Below are positions 1-5,399 of a stretch of 5,733 nucleotides of DNA, piece by piece. The notes beneath the pieces were generated by a model. It was given only the letters and a program-made list of their open reading frames with translations. It did not search any database and was not told the origin of the DNA. The DNA is from an uncultured Polymorphobacter sp. (GTDB lineage Bacteria > Pseudomonadota > Alphaproteobacteria > Sphingomonadales > Sphingomonadaceae), in assembly GCA_937894055.1 (NCBI GenBank), contig CALDHQ010000359.1, positions 1 to 5,733 on the forward strand, given 5' to 3'. Numbering within the stretch: position 1 is the stretch's first letter; every line of letters begins with the position of its first letter. Position numbers and translations under genes: made by a program.

Positions 1-219
1 ATGCTGCACGATCACCACTGCCGCGGGCAAAGCCGGCGAAAAATGTTTCAACACCTCCGCCAGCGCCGCCGGTCCGCCCGCCGATGCACCGATGGCAAAC
101 AGCCACGTGCGCCCCGCCCCACCGCGACTCGGAGCGAGCGCGAACGGCGGCGACGTCGGCGTCACCGCCACGCCGATGAGTCGCCCGATCATGTCGATCT
201 TCGCGAGCAGCGCGCGCGC
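1..219 (-). pseudogene. Start of a CheB-type methylesterase domain, cut by the window edge
   Basis: Residues 180-252 of the long frame read as the end of a linker (ARALLAKIDMIGRLIG, then a proline-rich stretch) followed by WLFAIGASAGGPAALAEVL and AAVVIVQH. CheB protein-glutamate methylesterases have a catalytic serine in a G-A-S-x-G-G loop and the catalytic histidine in VQH about 26 residues later. Here Ser225 and His252 are 27 apart, which fits. The aspartate of the triad would lie outside the window. A usual chemotaxis CheB has an N-terminal receiver domain before the linker; none is present here, and the sequence before the linker belongs to other families. Known role: removal of methyl groups from chemoreceptors in the cytoplasm. 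Whether this copy is intact on the far side cannot be seen. Confidence 0.65.
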
Positions 220-756
220 GTTCGCTGGCGCTTCCGGCCCCGCCAGCGTCGCCGCGCCGCTCCGGTCAAAGCAGATCCCGCCCGTCTCGCTCGTGCCGTA
301 AAACGCGTGCACCCTCCGCCCGAATTTCCCAAAAAAATCCGCCGCCACATCCGCCGCCGTACGTCCGGCATAATCCTTGTCGATTTCGGCGACGATCGCC
401 GCGCGCACCGGCGCTGCATAGTGTTTGCGCAGCACGCCCAGCGTGTGCGGCGGGGCCACCACGATCAGCGCCATGCCGGCACCCGCGAGTGCGGCCAGCC
501 GCTCGGCGGCGGCAATGGCAAAGCGGTCCTCGTCGGCCTGGTGAAAGTCGGTTTCGCTATAGCCGCTGCGGCCGGCGCCGACGCTCGAAAAGCTGCGACC
601 GGGCTTGTCGGTGCCCTGCGCTGAGGTGCGCGCCGAAAATTGCCCGTCGGTTTCGACCACCTCAAGCGCCGGCGCAATATCGCTGCCGTGATTGCGGAAA
701 ATCGTCATCCTGGCGCCATCGGCGACCAGTACCAGCGTTCCGTGTGCGACCAACAT
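1..756 (-). CDS. Host-attachment-family protein running in frame into acyl-CoA ligase-like and CheB-like segments (chimeric, partial)
   Basis: The frame is open for 252 codons from the ATG at 756 to the window edge and has no stop. Residues 1-140 look like the host attachment protein family (PF10116): a start MLVAHGTLVLVADG, a core with IVVAPPHTLGVLRKHY, and an end IDKDYAGRTAADVAADF. This family is normally about 140 residues long and should stop here. Instead the frame continues into residues 145-172, which resemble an AMP-forming ligase (RVHAFYGTSETGGICFD). From about residue 180 it resembles CheB, with GASAGG (Ser225) and VQH (His252). The start is supported by a GGAGAG ribosome site 4 bp upstream and an AT-rich promoter region. 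The family's function is poorly known; its name comes from plant-attachment studies in rhizobia-like bacteria. The fusion may be a real rearrangement or an assembly join. I am confident of the open frame and less so that the whole is one working protein. Confidence 0.6.
   Translation of the reverse strand, partial: MLVAHGTLVLVADGARMTIFRNHGSDIAPALEVVETDGQFSARTSAQGTDKPGRSFSSVGAGRSGYSETDFHQADEDRFAIAAAERLAALAGAGMALIVVAPPHTLGVLRKHYAAPVRAAIVAEIDKDYAGRTAADVAADFFGKFGRRVHAFYGTSETGGICFDRSGAATLAGPEAPANARALLAKIDMIGRLIGVAVTPTSPPFALAPSRGGAGRTWLFAIGASAGGPAALAEVLKHFSPALPAAVVIVQH
220..345 (-). pseudogene. Internal fragment resembling an AMP-forming acyl-CoA synthetase
   Basis: Residues about 138-178 of the long minus frame contain FFGKFGRRVHAFYGTSETGGICFD. 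In acyl-CoA synthetases and related adenylating enzymes, an F-G-R-x-(I/V)-H-x-(F/Y)-Y-G-(T/S)-(S/T)-E core forms part of the adenylate pocket. Only about 35-40 residues of a family that normally has 500 or more are present. The P-loop-like motif upstream and the GD and lysine motifs downstream are absent. It cannot be an enzyme by itself. It is either a gene remnant caught between two other genes or the product of a wrong join. Both ends are approximate. Confidence 0.55.
337..756 (-). other. Host_attach-like domain segment of the chimeric frame
   Basis: This is the part that matches the usual length and order of the host attachment family: a short N-terminal beta strand (LVLVADGARMTIF), a variable linker rich in Ser and Gly, an acidic stretch QADEDRFAIAAAERL, then a second strand ALIVVAPPHTLGVLRK and a C-terminal helix beginning near AEIDKDY. 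The aligned pattern K-D-x-x-G-x-x-x-A-D suggests that the domain reaches about residue 140, so nearly the full family domain is present. Codons here are mostly C-ending (GCC, GGC, GAC), unlike the G-ending codons (GGG, CGG, ACG, GCG) just beyond. The domain boundary is my estimate. Confidence 0.7.
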
Positions 757-760
757 AGCG

Positions 761-766
761 CTCTCC
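761..766 (-). promoter_or_regulatory. Ribosome binding site for the 756 start
   Basis: On the minus strand GGAGAG lies 4 bp before the ATG (6 bp counted from GGAG), a good Shine-Dalgarno match. It supports the 756 start over internal ATGs. Confidence 0.6.
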
Positions 767-792
767 ATTTTGCTGAACGTTTATATAAATTT

Positions 793-820
793 ATTTTAAT
801 CTCATGCGCCGATGATGCAA
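793..820 (-). promoter_or_regulatory. Possible sigma-70 promoter for the host-attachment frame
   Basis: On the minus strand TTGCAT (820-815) and TAAAAT (798-793) are separated by 16 bp, inside the only strongly AT-rich stretch of the window (about 780-800). A second -10-like TATATAA lies a little downstream. The -35 matches only three of six consensus bases, so the exact elements are uncertain. Confidence 0.35.
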
Positions 821-865
821 GGCCCAACCGGCAAATCCGGCCGCGCAGCCTGCGTCAAACACCCC

Positions 866-894
866 CTTTCGCCGCGGACCGACTGGGGTATACT
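866..894 (+). promoter_or_regulatory. Possible promoter for the DUF6491-like gene
   Basis: TATACT at 889-894 is a good -10 box. The -35 region (around 866-871, CTTTCG) is weak. Transcription would begin near 901, leaving a leader of about 30 bases before the ATG at 932. That argues against the in-frame starts at 812 and 896. Together with the minus-strand promoter, this fills the 175-bp divergent intergenic region; I see nothing else in it. Confidence 0.4.
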
Positions 895-931
895 GATGGT
901 TAAACGCAATGAACAAATGGGGGTTCCACCG

Positions 932-1342
932 ATGCGCCGCACCAGCCTCGCCATGCTCGCCACCAGCCTGTTGCTCGCCGCACCGGTGCTGGCGCAATCG
1001 ACCCCGCGGTCGCAGCAATTGTGGACGCCCGACGGCGCGCCGGTGAACTGCATCAGCCTGCAGTCGATCCGCAGCACGCATGTCGTCGATGACCGCACGA
1101 TCAACTTCGTCATCAGCAACAACCGCATGTTCACCAACACGCTGCCGCGCGCCTGCGCCGGGCTCGGCATGAACCGCGCCTTCTCGCACAATTCGCGCAC
1201 GACGCAGCTGTGCGCGGTCAATTCGATCACCGTCGTCCAGCGCGGCGCCAACCGCATGGCCGGGCCAAGCTGCGGCCTCGGCCAGTTCCAGCCGATGAAG
1301 CCCGTCCCCGCGACGCCCGCCGCCACGCCGCCCGCCGGGTGA
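932..1342 (+). CDS. Exported DUF6491-like small protein
   Basis: The protein has 136 residues. Residues 1-22 are a signal peptide: MRR, a hydrophobic core LAMLATSLLLAAPVL, and an A-Q cleavage region. The mature part follows the pattern I associate with DUF6491 (PF20101): an early Cys in a C-I-S motif (Cys40), a strand DDRTINFVISNNRMFTNTL, C-A-G-L-G (Cys75), QLC (Cys94) before a strand NSITVV, and C-G-L-G-Q-F-Q-P (Cys114) near the end. Four cysteines in an exported protein suggest two disulfides. The tail is Pro/Ala-rich. The start at 932 is chosen because the signal peptide begins there, a GGGGG run lies about 8 bp upstream, and the likely transcription start is near 901. The function of the family is unknown. 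The stop overlaps the start of the next gene by 4 bp, so the two products may act together in the periplasm. Confidence 0.72.
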   Translation: MRRTSLAMLATSLLLAAPVLAQSTPRSQQLWTPDGAPVNCISLQSIRSTHVVDDRTINFVISNNRMFTNTLPRACAGLGMNRAFSHNSRTTQLCAVNSITVVQRGANRMAGPSCGLGQFQPMKPVPATPAATPPAG

Positions 1343-2544
1343 GCGCCGCGCACCGCAGCTTCGCACTGGCGCTTCTGGCGCTGGCCTCGACCGCAACGGC
1401 CGCCGAACAGACCGAGGCGGACGCCTATACGCGCTACGAGCTGCTCGATCCCGCCAGCCACAAGTTCCGCATCGTCTATGACGTCACCGCCACCACGCCG
1501 GGCGCGACGCGCTATTTCAACCCGATCCGCCCCGGCAGCACCGCCAGCAACGAACACGTCACCGACCGCGCCACCGGCAAGCCGCTGGCGTTCGCCGAAG
1601 TCGGTGCGACCGAGGCCATCGCCGGCGGCATCCCCGACGCCAAGCCCGACAGCCGCTGGATCGCCGTCACGCTCGCCCGCCCCGTCCCCGCCAACGGCGG
1701 CGAAGGCCGCATCCAGATCGACAAGACCTATGAAGACGCGCGCAGCTATTTCACCGATGGCACGACCATCGTCTTCAAACGCGACCTCGGCATCAAGCGC
1801 AACGCCGTGCTGCTGCCTGCCGGCTATGAGCTGATCGCCAGCAATGTCCCGTCGCAACTGCTGCAACAGCCCGACGGCCGGCTGCTGGTGTCATTCTGGA
1901 ACAGCATGCCGAGCGCCGCGACGCTCGAACTGCGCGCCGCGCCTGCCCGCAGCCGCACAGCCACCGTCGCGCCACCCGAGGCCATCGACGAACGCGCCGC
2001 GCAAAACCGCGAGATCGTCTACTACCTGCGCGACCCCGCCAGCCACAGCTTCGACCTGACGCACGACTATACCGAAACCCGCGCCGGCACCGGCCACTAC
2101 CTCAACATCGTCCGCCCCGGCAGCACCGCCAGCAACCCCTCGGCCCGCGACCTCGATACCGGCGCGCCGCTCACCGTCAAAACCCTCACCGGTGCCGCCG
2201 CAATCCGCGCCTACGAACCCGACGCCAAAGACCTCACCGACACCAGCACCGCCATCCTGTTCACCTACGCCCCGCTCGCCCCAGGCGCCACCAAGCGCCT
2301 GCGCATCAGCGAAACCTACACCGACCCCGGCCGCTACAGTCTGACAAACGGCGCGCTCGTCTGGCACCGCAGCCTCGGCCGCCCCGCCAACGCCGTCGTC
2401 CTCCCCGCCGGCTGGACCCCCACCAACATCTCGGTCCCCGCCACCGTGAGCACCGACCCCGACGGCCGCACCCGCATCGACCTGATCAACCCGCGCCTCG
2501 ACGATATCGACGTGCTGATTACCGCTGCGCGGACAGAGGGTTAA
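1339..2544 (+). CDS. Secreted protein with two tandem copies of an unrecognised domain
   Basis: The protein has 401 residues and I do not recognise the family. A GTG start at 1339 overlaps the previous stop (GTGA). It is chosen because a clear signal peptide follows at once (residues 1-22, core FALALLALASTATAA, cleavage before EQTEAD), and upstream codons in this frame are only a shadow of the previous gene. The mature protein is a tandem duplication. Copy 1 spans about residues 30-201 and copy 2 about 226-398. Shared landmarks are DPASHKF/DPASHSF (37 and 232), RPGSTASN (64 and 259), Y-x-D-x-x-x-Y (131 and 327) and NAVLLPAGY/NAVVLPAGW (155 and 351), at an offset of 195-196. The alternating polar and hydrophobic pattern suggests beta-rich domains. 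There are no cysteines, no membrane helix after the signal, and no catalytic motif I can name. It is probably periplasmic or outer-surface. There is no good ribosome site, so translation likely depends on the upstream gene. The stop codon lies in the hairpin that follows. Confidence 0.75.
   Translation: MSAAHRSFALALLALASTATAAEQTEADAYTRYELLDPASHKFRIVYDVTATTPGATRYFNPIRPGSTASNEHVTDRATGKPLAFAEVGATEAIAGGIPDAKPDSRWIAVTLARPVPANGGEGRIQIDKTYEDARSYFTDGTTIVFKRDLGIKRNAVLLPAGYELIASNVPSQLLQQPDGRLLVSFWNSMPSAATLELRAAPARSRTATVAPPEAIDERAAQNREIVYYLRDPASHSFDLTHDYTETRAGTGHYLNIVRPGSTASNPSARDLDTGAPLTVKTLTGAAAIRAYEPDAKDLTDTSTAILFTYAPLAPGATKRLRISETYTDPGRYSLTNGALVWHRSLGRPANAVVLPAGWTPTNISVPATVSTDPDGRTRIDLINPRLDDIDVLITAARTEG
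1526..1551 (+). repeat. Direct repeat, copy 1 (encodes IRPGSTASN)
   Basis: These 26 bases are identical to 2111-2136, exactly 585 bp (195 codons) downstream, and encode the RPGSTASN landmark of the first domain copy. The identity includes every wobble position, whereas the surrounding copies differ widely. Confidence 0.85.
2111..2136 (+). repeat. Direct repeat, copy 2 (encodes VRPGSTASN)
   Basis: This is the second copy of the 26-base repeat, in the same reading frame within the second domain. It is a relic of the internal duplication, or a tract kept alike by conversion between the copies. Confidence 0.85.
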
Positions 2545-2637
2545 GAGCCTCCGGCGGGCAGGCCTGAGGCCTGCACCCGATTGAAGAGCGCATAACAATT
2601 GGGTGCAGGCCTCAGGCCTGCCCGCCGGAGGCTCTTA
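2542..2637. repeat. Perfect 37-bp inverted repeat (REP-doublet-like) carrying both stop codons
   Basis: The left arm 2542-2578 and right arm 2601-2637 are exact reverse complements. On the plus-strand RNA the stem can continue through 2579-2583 with 2596-2600 (one G-U pair), leaving a 12-base loop (2584-2595). Each arm also holds its own small palindrome, GCAGGCC-3 bases-GGCCTGC, at 2558-2574 and 2605-2621. The arm core (GCCTCCGGCGGGCAGG followed by CCTGCACCC) resembles extragenic palindromes scattered in many GC-rich alphaproteobacteria, from memory. Two inverted units around a short spacer is the REPIN layout. The outermost three bases of each arm are TAA, which are the stop codons of the plus gene and of the minus gene. 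Confidence 0.85.
2542..2637. terminator. Probable bidirectional 3'-end hairpin
   Basis: The hairpin sits exactly between two convergent transcription units and would form in both transcripts. Its stem is far longer and more GC-rich than an ordinary intrinsic terminator, and neither side has a run of U after the stem. It may therefore stop transcription imperfectly, or mainly protect RNA 3' ends. The function is inferred from position and structure. Confidence 0.5.
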
Positions 2638-3267
2638 TCGCCTGTAACCCGGCAACTTCAGATTGAACCGGATCGCCGCCGCACGCAGCGCGAAGCCCGA
2701 CAGTGCGCCGAGTATTCCGGCGGCAAGCAGCGGCACGCCCAGTACCGTCAGCGCGACATAGACGGCGGCGCTGACGACGGCGGCCGAGATATAGATTTCG
2801 GGGCCGAGCAGCATTGACGGCTCGCCGGCGAGCACGTCGCGGATGATTCCACCGAAGGTTGCCGTCAGCACGCCCATGACGATGGCGACAAGTGGTGCCA
2901 GGCCGAAGCCGAGCGTTTTGGCCGCGCCGACGACGGCGAACGCCGCCATGCCGATGGCATCGAGCCAGACGAGGGCGCGGCGCGGCCAGCGGTCGGCGTG
3001 GATGACCCAGGCGAGCGCGGCGACGCCGAAGCAGACCAGCAGATAGTCGGGCCGGCGGACCCAAAACACCGGCGCGCCGATGAGCAGGTCGCGCAGCGTG
3101 CCGCCGCCGATGCCGGTGATGGCGGCGAAGAACGCGAAGGTGATGATGGTCTGCTTGGCACGCGCCGCCGCCAGCGCGCCGGTCAGCGCGAACACCGCGA
3201 CGCCGGCGAAGTCGAGCAGCACCAGCGCCGGGCGCAGCTGTTCGATGGTGATTTCGACGGGGGCCAT
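2635..3267 (-). CDS. TRIC/UPF0126 family membrane protein (YicG-like cation channel)
   Basis: The 210-residue protein is nearly all hydrophobic helices (about seven), which is the usual family length of about 205. The family (PF03458) is built from two similar three-helix units, both visible here: DFAGVAVFALTGALAAARA (19-37) with GIGGGTLRD (52-60), and LDAIGMAAFAVVGAA (102-116) with FGGIIRD (138-144). The glycine-rich break followed by Arg-Asp lines the pore in the prokaryotic TRIC channels, which form trimers that pass monovalent cations such as K+ across the inner membrane. Older databases call the family a glycine transporter, without strong support. The ATG follows the TAG stop of the PepSY gene with no gap and has no clear ribosome site, so coupled translation is likely. 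The stop lies in the right arm of the hairpin. The family call is confident; the physiological substrate here is not known. Confidence 0.88.
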   Translation of the reverse strand: MAPVEITIEQLRPALVLLDFAGVAVFALTGALAAARAKQTIITFAFFAAITGIGGGTLRDLLIGAPVFWVRRPDYLLVCFGVAALAWVIHADRWPRRALVWLDAIGMAAFAVVGAAKTLGFGLAPLVAIVMGVLTATFGGIIRDVLAGEPSMLLGPEIYISAAVVSAAVYVALTVLGVPLLAAGILGALSGFALRAAAIRFNLKLPGYRR

Positions 3268-3978
3268 CTAGCGCCGCCGCCGCCGGCCGAAATAGACGAA
3301 GATCAGCACGATGCCGCTGATGACGCTGGTGGTTGCCAGCACCGCCGAGCCGATGAGCAGTGGGTGGTGGGTATCCTCGCGCGCTACGGGATCGAGAATG
3401 TGCAGCCCCCAGAAGAAATCGTAGAAGCGCCACAGCCCGGTGCGGATCGACAGGATCGCGCCATCGGCGCCGACATAGACGCGCGTGCCGTCGGTGAAGG
3501 CCACGCGCCAGCCGGGCACGTTGCGACGCAGTTCGAGCGGCGGGTTGGCGGGGTCGAGCGGTGTGACGGTGGCGGGACCGGTCAGTGTCGTCGCGGCGTG
3601 CACCAGCGCCAGCGCATCGGCGGCGGTCACCGGGCGCTGCGCCCCGCTGCGCGCGTCGATCAGCCAGACGTCCTTGCCTTGTTGCAGCCGGTAGACCGGT
3701 GCGCCGAGCAGGCTGACCAGCGTGGCGCTATCGACGGGCCGCGCACTTGCGGCAACGAGTTGGTCGAGCGGCAGCAGCGGTGCCGCAGTCCGCAAGTCAG
3801 GCGCGGCCACCTCGCGGCGCAGCGGTTCGCCGGGGATGGTCTCGATCGGCCAGGCGGTCATCACCAGGCCGCTGATGGTCCACAGCAACAGCTGCAGCGC
3901 GACGAAGATGCCGAGCCACAGATGCGCGAAATAGAACCAGCCGCGCCAGCTGCGACGACGCGGCAGACCGATTTGCAT
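3268..3978 (-). CDS. Compact PepSY-domain inner-membrane protein
   Basis: The protein has 236 residues. A basic N-terminus (RRRSWRGW) leads into helix 1 (about 16-41, with HLWLGIFVALQLLLWTISG). A periplasmic part of about 165 residues follows, then helix 2 (about 207-230), and the protein ends in five arginines. The periplasmic part has PepSY features: YRLQQGKDVWLIDARSG (96-112) followed by the helix VTAADALALV, and GWRVAFTDGTRVYVGADGAIL (157-177) leading to WRFYDFFWGLHILDP. Full PepSY-associated membrane proteins usually have four helices and 350-500 residues; this is a short two-helix form. His19, His193, His204 and His205 lie near the membrane faces, as in relatives suspected of binding haem or taking part in metal reduction; that role is inference. 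It starts within the lpd stop (TGATG) and ends directly against the next ATG. It may handle electrons or metals at the membrane, but no substrate can be read. Confidence 0.75.
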   Translation of the reverse strand: MQIGLPRRRSWRGWFYFAHLWLGIFVALQLLLWTISGLVMTAWPIETIPGEPLRREVAAPDLRTAAPLLPLDQLVAASARPVDSATLVSLLGAPVYRLQQGKDVWLIDARSGAQRPVTAADALALVHAATTLTGPATVTPLDPANPPLELRRNVPGWRVAFTDGTRVYVGADGAILSIRTGLWRFYDFFWGLHILDPVAREDTHHPLLIGSAVLATTSVISGIVLIFVYFGRRRRR

Positions 3979-5387
3979 CAGACGTGGATGGCCTTGCCGG
4001 TCACCGCCATCGCGGCTTCCTTGAGCGCTTCGGGGTGCGTCGGGTGGGCGTGGCAGGTCGCGGCGATGTCCTCGCTCGACGCGCCGAATTCCATCGCCAG
4101 CGCGGCTTCGGCAATCATCGTGCCCGCCATCGCGCCGATGATGTGGACGCCGAGCACACGGTCGGTCTTGGCATCGGCGAGCACCTTGACGAAGCCTTCG
4201 GTGTCGCGATTGGCCTTGGCGCGGCTGTTGCCGGCGAACGGGAACTTGCCGGCCTTGTACGCCACGCCCGCCGCCTTCAGCTCTTCCTCGGTCTTGCCGA
4301 CGCTGGCGACTTCGGGGTGCGTGTAGACGACCGCCGGGATGACGTCATGGTTCACATGGCCGTTCAAGCCGGCGATGTTGTCGGCACACGCAATGCCCTC
4401 GTCTTCGGCCTTGTGCGCGAGCATCGGGCCGGGGACGACATCGCCGATCGCCCAGATGCCGGGCACTTTGGTCGAAAAGTCGCCGTTCACCATGATGCGG
4501 CCGCGGTTCGGGCCAGCGGCTTCGAGCGTCAGTCCTGGGGCTTCGATGTTGAGCCCGTCGGTGTTGGGGCGGCGGCCGATCGACAGCAGCACGATATCGG
4601 CTTCAATGGTCTCGGCCGCGCCGCCGGCGGCGGGTTCGACGGTGACCACAGCGCCCTTGCCCTTGCGGGTCACGGCGGTGACTTTGGTCGCGGTCTTGAT
4701 CGTCATGCCCTGCTTCTTGAGCACGCGCGCGAACGCGGTCGCGACTTCGATGTCCATCGCCGGCACGATGCGGTCGGCATATTCGACCACGGTGACCTTG
4801 CTGCCCAGCCGGCCCCACACCGAGCCCATTTCAAGCCCGATATAGCCGCCGCCGATGACCACCAGATGCGCGGGCACCTTGGGCAATGCCAGCGCTTCGG
4901 TCGAGGTGATGATGACGTCGCCGTCGGGTTCGATGCCCGGCAGGTTCGCCACTTCGGACCCCGTGGCGATGATGAAATTCTTCGCGGTGAGCGTCCGGTC
5001 GCCGACCTTGACCGACTTGGCATCGACGAAGCTGGCGGCGCCCTTGATCCATTCGACCTTGTTCTTTTTGAACAGGAAGGCGATGCCGTCGGTCAGTTCC
5101 TTGACGACCTTGTCCTTCTCGGCAAGCATCTGCGGCAGGTCGAGTTCGACCTTGCCGAGCTTGACGCCGAACTTCGCCAGCGCGCCGCTGTGCGCTTCCT
5201 CGTACAGCGCCGAGCCGTTGAGCAGCGCCTTTGACGGGATGCAACCGATATTGAGGCAGACGCCGCCGAGCGTGTCGCGCTTTTCGATGCACGCGACCTT
5301 GAGCCCGTGCTGCGCCGCGCGGATCGCCGCGACATAACCGCCGGGCCCGGCGCCGATGACGACGAGGTCGAAATCAAAATCAGCCAT
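3978..5387 (-). CDS. lpd: Dihydrolipoyl dehydrogenase (E3)
   Basis: This 469-residue flavoenzyme reoxidises the dihydrolipoyl group of E2 and passes electrons through FAD to NAD+. It is a soluble part of the 2-oxoglutarate (and often pyruvate) dehydrogenase complex. All key sites are present: FAD motif GAGPGG (12-17), redox disulfide GGVCLNIGCIPSK with Cys44 and Cys49, ATGSE (141-145), NAD motif GGGYIGLE (179-186), second FAD motif AIGD (313-316), and the C-terminal catalytic pair His448-Glu453 in HAHPTHPE, contributed to the partner subunit of the dimer. The length is normal. The start at 5387 has a strong AAGGAA ribosome site 6 bp upstream that overlaps the sucB stop. The gene lies 10 bp after sucB, which marks this copy as the E3 of the 2-oxoglutarate dehydrogenase operon. 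It overlaps the following PepSY gene by one base. Confidence 0.97.
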   Translation of the reverse strand: MADFDFDLVVIGAGPGGYVAAIRAAQHGLKVACIEKRDTLGGVCLNIGCIPSKALLNGSALYEEAHSGALAKFGVKLGKVELDLPQMLAEKDKVVKELTDGIAFLFKKNKVEWIKGAASFVDAKSVKVGDRTLTAKNFIIATGSEVANLPGIEPDGDVIITSTEALALPKVPAHLVVIGGGYIGLEMGSVWGRLGSKVTVVEYADRIVPAMDIEVATAFARVLKKQGMTIKTATKVTAVTRKGKGAVVTVEPAAGGAAETIEADIVLLSIGRRPNTDGLNIEAPGLTLEAAGPNRGRIMVNGDFSTKVPGIWAIGDVVPGPMLAHKAEDEGIACADNIAGLNGHVNHDVIPAVVYTHPEVASVGKTEEELKAAGVAYKAGKFPFAGNSRAKANRDTEGFVKVLADAKTDRVLGVHIIGAMAGTMIAEAALAMEFGASSEDIAATCHAHPTHPEALKEAAMAVTGKAIHV

Positions 5388-5393
5388 CTGCGG

Positions 5394-5399
5394 TTCCTT
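5394..5399 (-). promoter_or_regulatory. Ribosome binding site of lpd
   Basis: AAGGAA on the minus strand lies 6 bp before the lpd ATG. It is embedded in the sucB stop (TAAGGAA), so ribosomes ending sucB arrive at the lpd start. It is the best ribosome site in the minus operon and sets the 5387 start. Confidence 0.75.

Noticed and set aside
1..624. Open plus-strand frame of 207 codons
   Set aside because: It is Arg/Ala-rich, has no domain character, and lies opposite the frame that carries recognisable family motifs; it is an antisense shadow of GC-rich coding DNA.
812..931. Earlier in-frame starts (812, 896, 917) for the DUF6491-like gene
   Set aside because: They would put up to 40 polar residues before the signal peptide, and 812 and 896 lie upstream of the likely transcription start near 901.
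757..931. Possible small RNA or riboswitch in the divergent intergenic region
   Set aside because: Apart from promoter-like elements and one ribosome site, I see no strong stem or known riboswitch pattern in its 175 bp.
1210..1338. Upstream ATG extension of the duplicated-domain protein
   Set aside because: These 43 codons overlap the previous gene and are Arg/Pro-rich; the signal peptide begins right after the GTG at 1339.
802..1866. Minus-strand open frame of 354 codons
   Set aside because: It lies opposite two signal-peptide-bearing genes with family or repeat evidence and is low-complexity Ala/Gly/Arg in character.
2599..2817. Plus-strand frame starting in the hairpin
   Set aside because: It begins at the right arm of the inverted repeat and then runs antisense to the TRIC gene; it is not a plausible gene.
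2998..4326. Plus-strand open frame of 442 codons
   Set aside because: It lies antisense to the TRIC, PepSY and lpd genes. Its composition (Asp, Gly, Arg, Gln, Ala) is that of mirrored codons and no motif is visible.
3984..5234. Plus-strand open frame of 416 codons inside lpd
   Set aside because: It is fully antisense to a complete, motif-verified lpd gene; long open antisense frames are common in GC-rich genes.
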